Below are positions 1 to 10,786 of a stretch of 64,000 nt of DNA, piece after piece. A model generated the notes under the pieces. That model was not told the DNA's origin. It ran no database searches and saw nothing but the letters and a program-made list of their open reading frames with translations. Made by a program: the position numbers and the translations under genes. The DNA is from Neurospora intermedia (Eukaryota > Ascomycota > Sordariomycetes > Sordariales > Sordariaceae): positions 2,046,001 to 2,110,000 of the forward strand of contig BTPP01000008.1 in the NCBI GenBank assembly GCA_037102815.1, in the 5' to 3' direction. Each line of letters opens with the position of its first letter. The first letter of the stretch is position 1.

Positions 1-420
1 AGGCGGGCACCCTTGACTGCCGCCGCCATACGGTGGGAAAGGTGGAAAGAAGGGTTGACCTAAAAACGGGACTGGAGGTGCTGACATAGGACGTAACACC
101 GGGTTGCTGTTGTATCCTTGGTAATAATAGCCGCTGCCAGTGTTGTGATACGGTTGAAGAAAGGGTGCAGGCAACGGCGCCGGATTGTAGTATCCACCAT
201 GCACCGGACAAGACACGGACGACGGCCCCGACGGGGGCATCGGAGAAAAGCCGGCATATCCACCGCCGTATCCACCGCCATACCCACCATACGAGGTAGT
301 ATCACCACCACCACCGGCACCACCACCGTAATAACCCATACCCGAGGATGAACCACCACCACCACTGCTGTAGTTATTACTACCAGCATGAGCACCATAA
401 TTCCACTTCCAATCAGCCAT
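1..420 (-). CDS. Gly/Tyr/Pro-rich low-complexity protein, 5' part only
   Basis: The minus strand is open from an ATG at 420 to the left edge: 140 codons with no stop, so the gene continues outside the window. The product starts MADWKWNYGAH, then has Gly and Ser runs, a GGYGGGYGGGY-type Gly/Tyr repeat (about residues 40-55), a short PVHGGYYNPAP stretch, and a Pro/Phe/Tyr-rich part ending at the window edge. Composition is prion-like or RNA-binding-protein-like, with no folded domain visible. I do not recognise the gene. The biased composition kept over 140 codons, with an ATG at its start, argues that it is real. It is transcribed away from os-1, and the two share a roughly 10 kb upstream region. 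An intron further into the gene cannot be excluded. Confidence 0.6.
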   Translation of the reverse strand, partial: MADWKWNYGAHAGSNNYSSGGGGSSSGMGYYGGGAGGGGDTTSYGGYGGGYGGGYAGFSPMPPSGPSSVSCPVHGGYYNPAPLPAPFLQPYHNTGSGYYYQGYNSNPVLRPMSAPPVPFLGQPFFPPFPPYGGGSQGCPP

Positions 421-1449
421 TTTCACTTGGCCCTTGTCAAAAATGTTCTGTATTGCTGTTGAGCAGCGAACATTACCGCAGTCTGTTGGGAGCTGATAGT
501 AGCCGGAACCCCAGGAGTGTTCTGGGCAGCTGTTACCGCAGAACTCGGTGCGGGTGCTTTGGGCAGGGATCTGTTCGTGCCCGCACGAGTAGACGGGCCA
601 AAGCTTGCGGCACATTGTTACTATGGGTTAGTGTAGTTCTGAAGGTGAATTCTGTTGGCGTTGGATTGGGTTGGATGAAGATATGATATTGCTGGCGGCG
701 GGGGTCTCAAACGGTTACTTTTAAGTATGGGAGATTGTCATGGTTGAAGATGCCTAGCTACCTAGAGGTAGCTTTGGACATGATGCATCATCAACCAGAA
801 TCAGGTACGTGAAATTGGATATTCGCAAGTACGAAGTGCATGTTCGATTGTCTTTCCAATGCATCGGTCAGTGACACACCACCACTTTGTGGCAAATGTC
901 TGGCTCGGATGCTTTTGTCTAAGGATTCCTAGCAAGGAAGTGATGTTGATAGTTGAGTCGAGATCAAAACAAACAGGGAGCTAGAAGTGCCCCACAAGAC
1001 ACTCGACAACTGCATGATATTCTTCGATGATGCACGCAAACCAGAACTACATCTGTACTCCATAACTATCCGTCGTTTGTGTTCGTCGTTGCTTGCGCGC
1101 TTTCTTCACTTCATCTTGCAAGCGGACAGCAGCACCCCATTGTCATATGAACCTTTGGCGCTGATTAAATTCTCACGATATATCTACCTAACCCACGACT
1201 ATCCACTTTGCAGAGCAGAGGTTGGGTATAGGTATTACTCTCGGCGTCATCGGCCCAGGTATCACCGATATCGGGTTTCAATGTACATACAATACATAGG
1301 GAAGGTAAGTATGTAGAGGCAGGCATGTGAGGCTATATGTATGTACATAAATAGGTAGTATGGTAGTGACCCCCAACCTCTTTACCCTGCCTGGCCTGGC
1401 CTGGCCTCGATCGCTCGCTCGCTCCCTCACTCGCTTATCAAAGAAGAAG

Positions 1450-1494
<45 letters not shown>
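1450..1494. repeat. 45-nt A homopolymer
   Basis: An uninterrupted run of about 45 A follows a short AAG repeat. No retroposon body or target-site duplication is evident beside it, so a simple-repeat expansion is more likely than a SINE tail. Confidence 0.9.
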
Positions 1495-1496
<2 letters not shown>

Positions 1497-1692
1497 AACT
1501 CACCGAGAGTTCACCGTCTCACCGAATGAAACCTACCTTAAACCTTCCTTATCTTCCCGAAAACACTCCTTCCTTCCTTTTTTTTTCTTTTTCTTTCTTC
1601 CCTTCGAGATTTCCACTTGTCCTCTCGGCCCGACCCTGCCGTGGCTAGATCTGATCTCCGAGCTTGCCTTCCTTTGCTTCCTTCCTTTCCTG

Positions 1693-1707
1693 CCCCCCCC
1701 CCCCCCC
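1693..1707. repeat. C15 homopolymer
   Basis: Fifteen C in a row in a pyrimidine-rich stretch; a G-quadruplex-capable run on the minus strand. Confidence 0.9.
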
Positions 1708-2245
1708 TCCCCAATTTTCGCACATACATGTAGTTCCCGGCTCTTTCACATGGACCCTTCCAACCATCGCTTGCGGTTACGGCGCCAGTGAGAGAAGACA
1801 CGACACTCTCAACTCGGACGGACCCTGTGTCTGTCAGTGGGGGTATAATGGAGGCTTATCCCATCCATGTACATACATATGTACTATGTAACCTTAACTG
1901 TGGCTTGACTTGACTTGACGGGGGGAATGAATGAATGAATGATTCCATCGTCGTAATTCGTCTTCCCTTCCCCCCCTTGTTTGGTACCTAAAACCACCAA
2001 AAAAAGGGAACCGCAACCCCAACCCCCGGATAACATGGGATTGACGTTATAGCCTCACTTTTTTTTGGTGCCTTGCATTTTTTTTTTTAGAAAAAAACCT
2101 TACAAACTTCACAGGTCAGCTTATGGTGAGAGGTGTAGTAAACGAATTTCGTGCGTGAGGCTAGGTCGGTTCAAGTGAAGGCTTTCCTTCCCTTTGCTAA
2201 TGACATCCGTCTCGAAGTGTTTTGAGTGCCGCCTAGTGAGAATAG

Positions 2246-2276
2246 GTATGTATGTATGTATGTATGTATGTATGTA
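2246..2276. repeat. (GTAT)7 microsatellite
   Basis: Seven perfect GTAT units plus a partial unit in non-coding DNA. Confidence 0.95.
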
Positions 2277-3060
2277 CCCAGGTAGCTAAGTGGTATCGTA
2301 TTCAAGGGAGATATGTACGTAGTAGGAGTAATGTTGTTAGTGTCGGCGTAGTGACCCCCATCTAGGTACCTATGTAGATACAATGTAGACACAGGAGCTG
2401 ACCGCATCAATATCTCGACTGCGTTCGTTTCCTAGTCGACCTGTACGGTACCTAAGGATGGCTAAGAACCTACTTATAGTCGCGGAAGCTCACGAATCCA
2501 ACAAATTCGACCGCTTATACCTAGGTAGGGTACCGAACCAGCCGCTCTGGGCTCTCCTCGTCGATCGAAACGATGACTTTTGCTGCGAACTCAAGAATGA
2601 TTCCCGGCGCGAAAGTTGATGCCAACAAGCTTGGGATGTCAACTTCCAACTTACCATATACGAAACGTGAAATCCCACTCGTGACTGTCATTTTGTACAC
2701 ATATAGTATGTATAACCCTACACTGCCCCGATATATACTCGATCAAGAACTAACCCAAACATAGGTATGTAGGTTTTTATCCGGCCCGGATTCCCGATAA
2801 GTATCGATCCGTATCATACCTCTACCTACCGAGAGCGAACCATCCGTCCTTGGCAACTGAAACTTCCGTTCGTTCGTTCATTCGTATTCGAACCACAAGC
2901 AGAAAAAAAAAAAAAACAAAAAAAAAAAAAAAAAAAACCTGGGGTTCCCCGGCGGCCCCCCCCCCTTCCCCCCCTTCCCCTTCTGGGTCCCGAATGCTCC
3001 GCCAGATGCGCTTGGCAGACCGAATCTGTTTAAAGACATGGCGAGTTGGATACCTATTTG

Positions 3061-3105
3061 ATCCTATCCTATCCTATCCTATCCTATCCTATCCTATTCT
3101 ATCCT
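3061..3105. repeat. (ATCCT)9 pentanucleotide repeat
   Basis: Nine ATCCT units in tandem. The eighth has one C to T change, so the array has started to decay. Confidence 0.95.
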
Positions 3106-5513
3106 ATGCGAGAAGGGTTCAACATCCGTTTTCGATTCTTTTTTTCGTCTCTTTTCTCTTTTTTGGGGGACCCTTCACATTTTTAACATGGAGGATTTTC
3201 TAATGTCCTCCGTCCCGCCGAAGAAGATCATCATAACGAAAACGAAGAAGACGTCCCATTCGTTTCCTGCGCGCGCGCGCTCTTCTTTCTTTATAGTACA
3301 CTACTTACTTACCTACTCCGTCTTCTAGACTGACTACACTACTAGTAGCCAGTCCTTGGCGTTCTATGATCTTACTTACATATCAGACCACCCACCCACG
3401 TTACACAAGATGAGAGTGAGCTTGGCGCACTACACTACACGACACGACACTGTGTGAATGAAGCATCCCAGCAACTACACTACTCTTCTTCGTTGTTGCC
3501 AAGATGCCCAAGATTGAATGAAAGCATCCCTTTTTCGTTCTTCGTTTATTAGGTATGTGTGATGAATGTGGTAAGGAGGCCACGTGAGCATTTCCCTCAG
3601 TGAATGGTCTGAGATACATACACTGCTAGCTAGGTATCCCAATAGCATCTTGGTTTGTTTCTGTCAACAGTTTCTACGTTTAGCGCCTACCTACCTATGT
3701 CCCAACCCCTAGATCCCCCTCTTTGAACTTCTCTACATACCCGCATGCCATGCTGCCGCTACAAGACGAAACGAACTCCATCGAGATATCATTGGACATC
3801 CAAGCACGTATGTAATGACATACACTAAGGAAGCGGCCCTGGCTCTGGATGATGTGACCGATATCAGATCAAGATCCGCACTGACGAGAAGGGGAGGAAA
3901 AAAACGAGAGAGGTGACAGCCAAGACAACCGAGAAAAGGAGAAACGTGAAAAAAAAAATTGAAATATGTGCCTACACACGGTACTGTAGTTTGGATCGGA
4001 GACTTTGAGCCTCCCGCGGCAGGCACCCCCGGCATCCCGATTCCTGTGACACTACACTAGACACATTCTGGCCTTGCTCCGGCTCCGAGAAACAACCCCC
4101 TTGATCGCTTGATTCCTTGCTCTGCTGAGGGTTGGCAAGGAAGAGAGAGAGAAGAAAAAGAAGATTGGTCGCTTGGGTGTTTAGATCCCTTGTGTGAGCG
4201 AGTTACTGGGTGGAGTTGGCATGTTTACTAAAGGTTGCCAAATACACAATGTTTGGGTTGGCTTGGCATTGTGATAGGGGTCTCTACCACTAGCGTCCGC
4301 GAGTCCGTTGTTTCACTAACTGATGCGGATCTGTTTCCTGTGAGTGGTGGTTGCATGTGCAACGTTAAAACGGTGATAGTATAGGGCTATGTATTTCACA
4401 GCGAGCCCACACTGCAAGCTTCAATTCGCCACTTTCAGGGCGTCGATATGGCGGCCGCAGAGAGGAAAGAGACGGTTTTGGTTCGGTTTGCCAGACCATG
4501 TGGAATGTGGAGAGGTGAGTGAAGGGTGTGTGCTGGGACTAGAGACCCAATAACGTTGCCGGTATCCGACTGAACGAGCAAAGAAAAATATGAAATCGAG
4601 GCTTGGCGCTTGATTGATCGCGGGAAAATAGCTCGAGCGTTGTGTGTTTTCTTGGACAATACACACACAAGGCCGTAACCCTTGAACAACCACCCACTTG
4701 GTGTGTTTGGGCACGCGAGGCAGAGGAGACAAGGGTGCATGTTAGCTTCCGGGGTCTTTGAGAAGCTCGAAAAGGGAAACTAGACACAAAGCGAGGAACA
4801 TATCCGGTTGGGCCCCATCTGGGCATTCGCGTAGTGTTAGCGATCCGAGGCTGGATTTGTCCAGCCACGAGCTGCTTTTTTGTCTTCTTTCCCTTTGGCC
4901 TCGTTCGGTTCTCACATTTGCTGCCCGGCCAAATACAGGCAAGATCGGACATCCGGGAGGTAACCAACACACCAGACAGATGAGTGGATGTGGATGACAA
5001 TGTCTCTTGATACAGCCATGTCGGCTTGGGTTAAGTGAAGGCGTGTCGCTCTTGTGCCTTAATCACAAGATAAAACAGACGAACGGCCTTATCGCAATTT
5101 GTCGATCGCCCCGGCTCTCGATAAGTGTGGCCTTTGTTTTTTTTTTTTATTGTCCCCTGTGCTCCCTTTCACCCACGCGCTATTCGACTGACAAGTGGAC
5201 AAAAGGGGATAAAGAGAGCAAAAGAGGTCGAGTCTGGATTCGGGGATCGACATTCGCCACCTGACCGCTTTTCAGGGTCCTGGGGATAGGACTTCTAAGG
5301 GTTCTGGAAGGCCTCAAGTGCGAATACGTACTGTGTCCCTGGTGTTGTTGTCTGCGAGCTGGCCTTGAGTTGCCAGCCTCCATTCGGATGTCAAGCCGTT
5401 TCGTAGCAGCTGGTAAACAACAAGCGAAACCAATCCGCAATATTGTGCAGTCACGTGAGAGATGACCAAGCCTTCCGATACTGCACAGGTAGGGGATCCC
5501 ATGAGTGCCCGCC

Positions 5514-5858
5514 TACAGACGGGTCCCCTGTTCCAACAACCCCAAAAATCTGGCTAAAGGGGTTGTTCGAACAGGGGGGCTTGCTGGAAGTGGTGTCGTG
5601 CACAGACCACTTTCCTTCCAACCCGCCCAAAAAAAACACCAAAACTGCACCAAAACTGGCATGCCAAGTGAAATTTAGGCCAAAACAGACCCACTTTTCC
5701 CATTTCACCATACAAATTAACAGCAACTTTTCCTATCCGGGTTGCTAGTTGTCCGGTTGCGCTTACTAGGCAAAAAATGCCAGATTTGGCTATGGGGGTT
5801 GTTGGTACAGGGGGGGTTGCTCGTACTGGGGGTTGCTTGAACAGGGGACCTGTCTGTA
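5514..5858. mobile_element. MITE-like element with 30-bp terminal inverted repeats
   Basis: The ends 5514-5543 and 5829-5858 are inverted repeats matching at 27 of 30 positions; the outermost bases are TACAGAC on both ends. The outer TA may be a duplicated target, as in Tc1/mariner-type elements, which would make the repeat proper begin CAGAC. Inside the left end, 5559-5579 is an inverted copy of the terminal repeat, so the end can fold into a hairpin. The right end has three degenerate iterations of a CTGTxCxAxCAACCCCC-like unit (read on the minus strand). A block of about 40 bp is directly repeated near both ends (about 5545-5585 and 5780-5822). At about 345 bp with no coding capacity it would be non-autonomous. 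Family and copy number are unknown to me. Confidence 0.7.
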
Positions 5859-8800
5859 TGTCAGCTCAGATCCACGTTTTCGTCTTGGTGCTTAGCTGTT
5901 AATGGTAGCCACTATTTTTGATGAGGCTAGACTTACGAGGCTGGTACTGCGTACACTGGTTGACTAGAAACCAGACGAGCAAGCACATCTCAAATGGCGT
6001 TTCGGGGTCATTTACCTTGAGTGCATACAAAATCGTTCTCTTGCTATCAAAGTCATGATGCCTCTCTGGATTTCCCCGCCAGCGGATGCTTAACCCGAGA
6101 CGTAAGCGGGAGCTGGACGGAGCTCTGGTTGGGGAAGTCGGATACGATGGTAAATTCGGCTAGAAGTGTCAAAGTATCGCGATTGCCGCCATCGTCATGG
6201 CTGTAATCGTATACTGCCTAGGCTTGTTTCGGCATCAGGCAAGTCCAGCCATGTCTTGCAGTGGTCTCTGTTTCCACGTCGTCAATTCAACAAACCTTCA
6301 CCGCCGCGACTTCCACTTGAAAGAGAGAAAAAAAAATCATGTCTCGCTGGCCAGGGTTCGGTTGTTCTGGGCGCCAAAGGATGCCGTCCCAATGGCGGCT
6401 TTCGCGAGAAGAAACGAAAAGCCAGCACTGACGTAGGTGGCTGGCAAAACACACTTTGAGACGAGGGGAAGCTCCAAGAAGTGTTGGGCATCGGCCGGGT
6501 CGCCCGTTGGGAGAAGTCCATAATGGCCTGAGGAAGACTGGAAGGAGGGGTAAAATATCGACAGGTGTAGGTAGGTAGTGTAGCAAGAGTAAATAATGGG
6601 GTCTGTCGCGTGCCTGCAGATGAAAACGATTTTGACATGTTGTCGATCCGGTCCATGATCTCGATCGCATATCTTTTGGCCCGTCTAGTGTGGTCCAGTG
6701 GTAGAAGTGGTGGTCAATTTCCATGGCAATCGTTCGAACGCGATAGGGAACCTTGCGAGCGCAAAAAAGCAAACTGAGCAGTTACATAGGTAGTGGATGT
6801 GTTATGTGGAATGGAAGGAACTGAAGGTAGTGTAGGTGTTGGCACTTGCGCTTTCTCCGTCGGTCAGTGTGACGGGGCAATCATGTGCGAGAAGCCCTAG
6901 GTCCCTAGGAAAGCGACTGCGAGTCTAGCCGTTTATGGGTTGGTGTATAGTACCTGGTCGACTGTACACACTGCAAAAGTTGGGGAAGGAGACTCCAACG
7001 ACGCTTCTTGCTGCATGGGTGTCTTCCCTTTGGATGCCCAGCACTGACTGCATCGTCAGCTTTCAGTGGTCCTTCAGTTGGGTCGCAACGTCAAAACACG
7101 TTGGGCCTTGAAACTCCCACGAGATGCCGACGGGTTCGGGGAGGCTCAAAGTCTAGAACTGCTTTGCCTTGCCTTGGCTGCTTGTCCAGGGCAGAGCTGG
7201 AAGGGAACTGCCCGCTGGAGCACACGGTTCCATCCCGAGATGCGAACTGCGAACTGTGAGGCTCACCTTTGTCATCTCGCGTGGGACAGAGGGAGTGATA
7301 TGTATATACACTGCATAATAGCCAAGGGTTACCTGACCAGGGCCGGCTGTCATGTTCTCGTCTCTAGTGAGATGGCTCAGCAGGCCTTGGAGCATCTTGA
7401 GTCGAGGCTAGGTAGTAGAATCTCCAAAGCTGTTTGGTGTCCGCTGTTGATATTGGCGTCTTTTTTTATTGGAAAAGCGGCTGGCTACCCCTCCATCGAC
7501 ATGCCTTGCCTGGCAACGAACTGAAACCTGCTGCGACGCAGGCAATATTTCCACAGCCATACTTATATTATATGTAGGTAGTCGACCGAAGGCAACGAAA
7601 GGCGGGGGAAACAATCCGGCCTGTTCAACGTGATGTCTGTATCGACGTGTACGACCTACCTTGAAGTGGTGGCGTCGAGCAACCCCGCAACCCGTTTCAG
7701 GCGACGACTCGCTGACTGCTGGGGGAGTGTAGTATATGTAGCTACATATCAGATACTTAGCAACCAGTGATCTCCATGGCATCGATCGATCGTTGGTTGA
7801 TGGGAGATTAGTGCATCCCTATGGCCTTTCTTCAATAAGACGCTCGATTACTGGCGATCCGGCGACCATGCCTAGACGACCAGATGCGCAACAGAAGCCA
7901 GAAACGGCTTCTTACAGAATCAACTAAAGCATGACCTAACTGCCTTGCCTGCTAAGACTCCAAGTCGTACATTAAAAAGAGTCTTGTGCAAGGCGCCTTG
8001 TGTGCCATCGCGTGCGGGTATCCCATGCGTGCCATCGGCCAGCTGCCTGACCACAGTAGGTGACCTTGGATCCCTTGCTCCCTTTGCGATCGAGATCGGG
8101 CCCGAGATGGAAAACGTGAGATGAGGATGGTGTTTCTAGTGGTGAATGTCAGCTATGACCCCGAGTTTCCAAGATTCCGATCTGGAGTTTGCAGCCTTGA
8201 GGGAGGGGCCGCTCTCGTTAAGGAAGATGTCTAGGTCAATGGTTTCTTTGTGTCCCCTTGATACTTTTTCTTATCCCATCTTTCCAAACATGCACGATCA
8301 GATCCTTCCGTCCTGAAGAGTCCAGGCACGTCCTGGTTCCCGAAGCGGAAACACCCCGTCCCGGCGGCTGTCTGTCTGTCTGTGTGTTCGCCGTCCCTCC
8401 GTCTCCGTCGGAACGGACCACGAGATGGGACGAGTCAGGCACGTGTCAGGCTCGAGGCGTGCAGGTAGCGTGTGAAGTGTTGCCGCTCATACTGTCCCAA
8501 CCGTGCACCACCACAGTCTGCAGCCTTTGATACCACCTGCACGGCACTGGATTTCGGAGTCCGGACGGTGATGGCCGCCGAGTGGCAGGAAGAAGATGAC
8601 TGAGTTATCAGATGAACAAGTTCGGATCAACAGTTGACGACTGATGAGATCTTGGGTCATGAACGTGGACGGCTCGATGTGAGAAGTGAACCCCAAGAAT
8701 GCTCAAAGGGTCCCATCCGTTACACACTGCGTACTTGAAGTGGTACATGCGCGCAAAGCACAGACCATACAATATGTACCTATCTACCCTCAGGTCCCAA

Positions 8801-9973
8801 GGGGCCAAGCACGGCAGCACCACAAGCAAGAGGAGGAAGCAACCAAGAAGAGTTCAGTTCATTGCCTGCCTTGCCGTGCAGGAAGCGCAGCCAGTGCTGA
8901 TCCCTCCCTTACTCGGCGAACTCGGCCGGCAAACAACCCCACCAGCCCACCCCCATCCCGTTTCTGCGGCCTCTCGTCTCTCTTTGCGCGGCTGTGAAGC
9001 ATGGAAATCAACTGGAGAGCCAAAGGGGAAGCCGACCTGAAGAGATTACCAAACACACACTGGAGAGGCTTCATTCTCTCTGACTTCCACTTTGACCCTG
9101 CCTGGTGTTTGACCTCGCCCAGCAACAACAGCAACAACAATAACAACAGACCACTCCGGGCAAGTCTCAGACCTTGGATCCGCCCTCCACCCTCGTCGGC
9201 CGCGCGCCGCCATTATCCTTGTTGGCCATCGTCGGCCCTGTCCCTTTCTCATCCCATCCGTTTTCCCTTTCAGAATTTCCCCATCCACGTGCCATCCATC
9301 TTCTCGACGAAGCCCTTTTCCGCACTTGATTTACCTGAACTCTCCGTCCACAGTACACTGTACAAAAGTCCCCCCGTCAACCTCGACCTCCCTAGGTAGC
9401 AACTCGGAAAAGAGAATGAAGAGAGAGTCGACTGATGGGATAGGCAAAACAGTTGGGAACGAAAAAGAAAAGAAACAAAAACCAAAGCGACGCTAGGAAG
9501 AAGCGCAGTGGTCAACGGCACCAAAACCATACCCGATTCATTCAGCCATTCAACGCTCGGCGGGCGCCCCTGTTCCCCGTCGCACGGCACTAACACAACT
9601 AGCACTGTGCTCCTCCTCCTCCTCCTCTAGCGCTCCGACGGACTCTGCACCTGGAGTTTACAGACTGACACTGCAGTTGCCCTGCTGCGGCCCCGACGAG
9701 TCTGTCTTTGGTCTCCAGTCCCGTTCCAGTCCCGTCCATCCAGGAGCCAGTGATCTGATCCCATTCAACCCAGTCGACCCAGTCCACGCCCGCTGCCAGC
9801 CAGTCGAGTCCAGGCACCGCTCGATAACTCTCCTCTTTCTCCGCCTCACTCTCCCAACCACAGTCCACCCACCGACCGGGCCACCACCACTCACCACCAC
9901 CACCACGGCCCGGACTTCTTCAACCGCAGCAGCAGCGCAAGGAGCCAGGCCCAGCAACAGATCAGCCAGCTCT

Positions 9974-10012
<39 letters not shown>
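9974..10012. repeat. (CAG)13 trinucleotide repeat
   Basis: Thirteen perfect CAG units about 0.8 kb before the os-1 ATG. They fall in a 133-codon upstream frame (9677-10078) as polyglutamine, but nothing else supports that frame as a gene. Confidence 0.95.
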
Positions 10013-10013
<1 letters not shown>

Positions 10014-10105
10014 GCCAGCCCAGTCCAGTCCAGTCCAGTCCGCAGTCCGCCCGCAGTCGTCAACGACTGACTAGGTGACTGAACCTGAGGACGAGACTAG
10101 ACTCG

Positions 10106-10157
10106 CTACCTACCTACCTACCTACCTACCTACCTACCTACCTACCTACCTACCTAC
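10106..10157. repeat. (CTAC)13 tetranucleotide repeat
   Basis: Thirteen perfect CTAC units about 0.63 kb upstream of the os-1 ATG, likely in its leader or promoter. CTAC/GTAG tetramers recur in other intergenic stretches of the window. Confidence 0.95.
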
Positions 10158-10786
10158 CCACCGCTGTCGCTGTCCCCAGTCAATCCTACTACCTGACCTA
10201 CCTTGGCCACGGAGAAAAAGGCGACCAAAACAGGCAAACAAAATCTCCTACTGCCTCCTCGCACCGAGGCGCACGTCGAGTCTCCGAGCCTGAAGCCTTC
10301 CGTCCAGCTCCAGCTCCCGCTCTCCTTTCGCGATACAATCCTTTTTTGAAAAACACAATTCCCACCCATCGCGGCGGGATATCTAGTACAAACAGTGAGC
10401 CCACTCCCCACCAGCACTGTTCTTTCGTCTGAAACTGTCAATTATACGCACGCGCTCGCATTCTTCACACCTTTGCTGACGATCCCCTGCTTCAAGACCA
10501 CCACAAACCCGACGCTCTGCATTGCAATTTCGCAACATAACCACATCAAGCTACCCAACCAGCAACACAGCACAGAGACCCAGAGATCGATACAACGCCG
10601 CTCCCTATTCTCTCGAGTCCATCTCCCATCTCGATTCAATTGAAACCAACTTCTTAGAGACCCGCAAACGCCCATGAAGTCGCAAGAGTCGATTGTTACC
10701 CACTAGCTTCCGCGCCTTGCCCGACTGCGTTTCCTGCTCTATTCCGTCTCCAAGGCTCACGGCGCCAACGGCCGTAGCCCACAATC

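Larger units (their letters stand above)
421..5513. other. intergenic DNA upstream of the left-edge gene
   Basis: About 5 kb with no convincing gene. The first few hundred bases are probably the leader and promoter of the minus-strand gene. It holds many simple repeats: the A run at 1450-1494, a C15 run at 1693-1707, (GTAT)7 at 2246-2276, split A runs near 2904-2937, (ATCCT)-type units at 3061-3105 and a short GC dinucleotide run near 3270. The motif CTACCT-AG-AGGTAG at 758-771 recurs elsewhere in the window. The open frames here (up to about 150 codons) have no recognisable domains or consistent codon use. Confidence 0.6.
5859..10786. other. upstream region and long leader of os-1
   Basis: No convincing gene. 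From about 8.9 kb to the os-1 ATG the plus strand becomes C/T-rich and G-poor, which is typical of Neurospora promoters and leaders, so part of this is probably os-1 5' UTR. It includes a CAG13 run, CAGTC repeats near 10018-10040 and a CTAC13 run. Several short upstream ATG frames exist. The transcription start cannot be placed from sequence alone. Confidence 0.5.

Noticed and set aside
7066-7524. 152-codon plus-strand frame in the os-1 upstream region
   Set aside because: No domain, no splice context and overlapping frames on both strands; likely chance.
9677-10078. 133-codon plus-strand frame with polyglutamine
   Set aside because: It is created by the CAG13 array in C-rich leader sequence; the rest has no domain, and it lies directly in the presumed os-1 leader. 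Kept only as a possible upstream frame.
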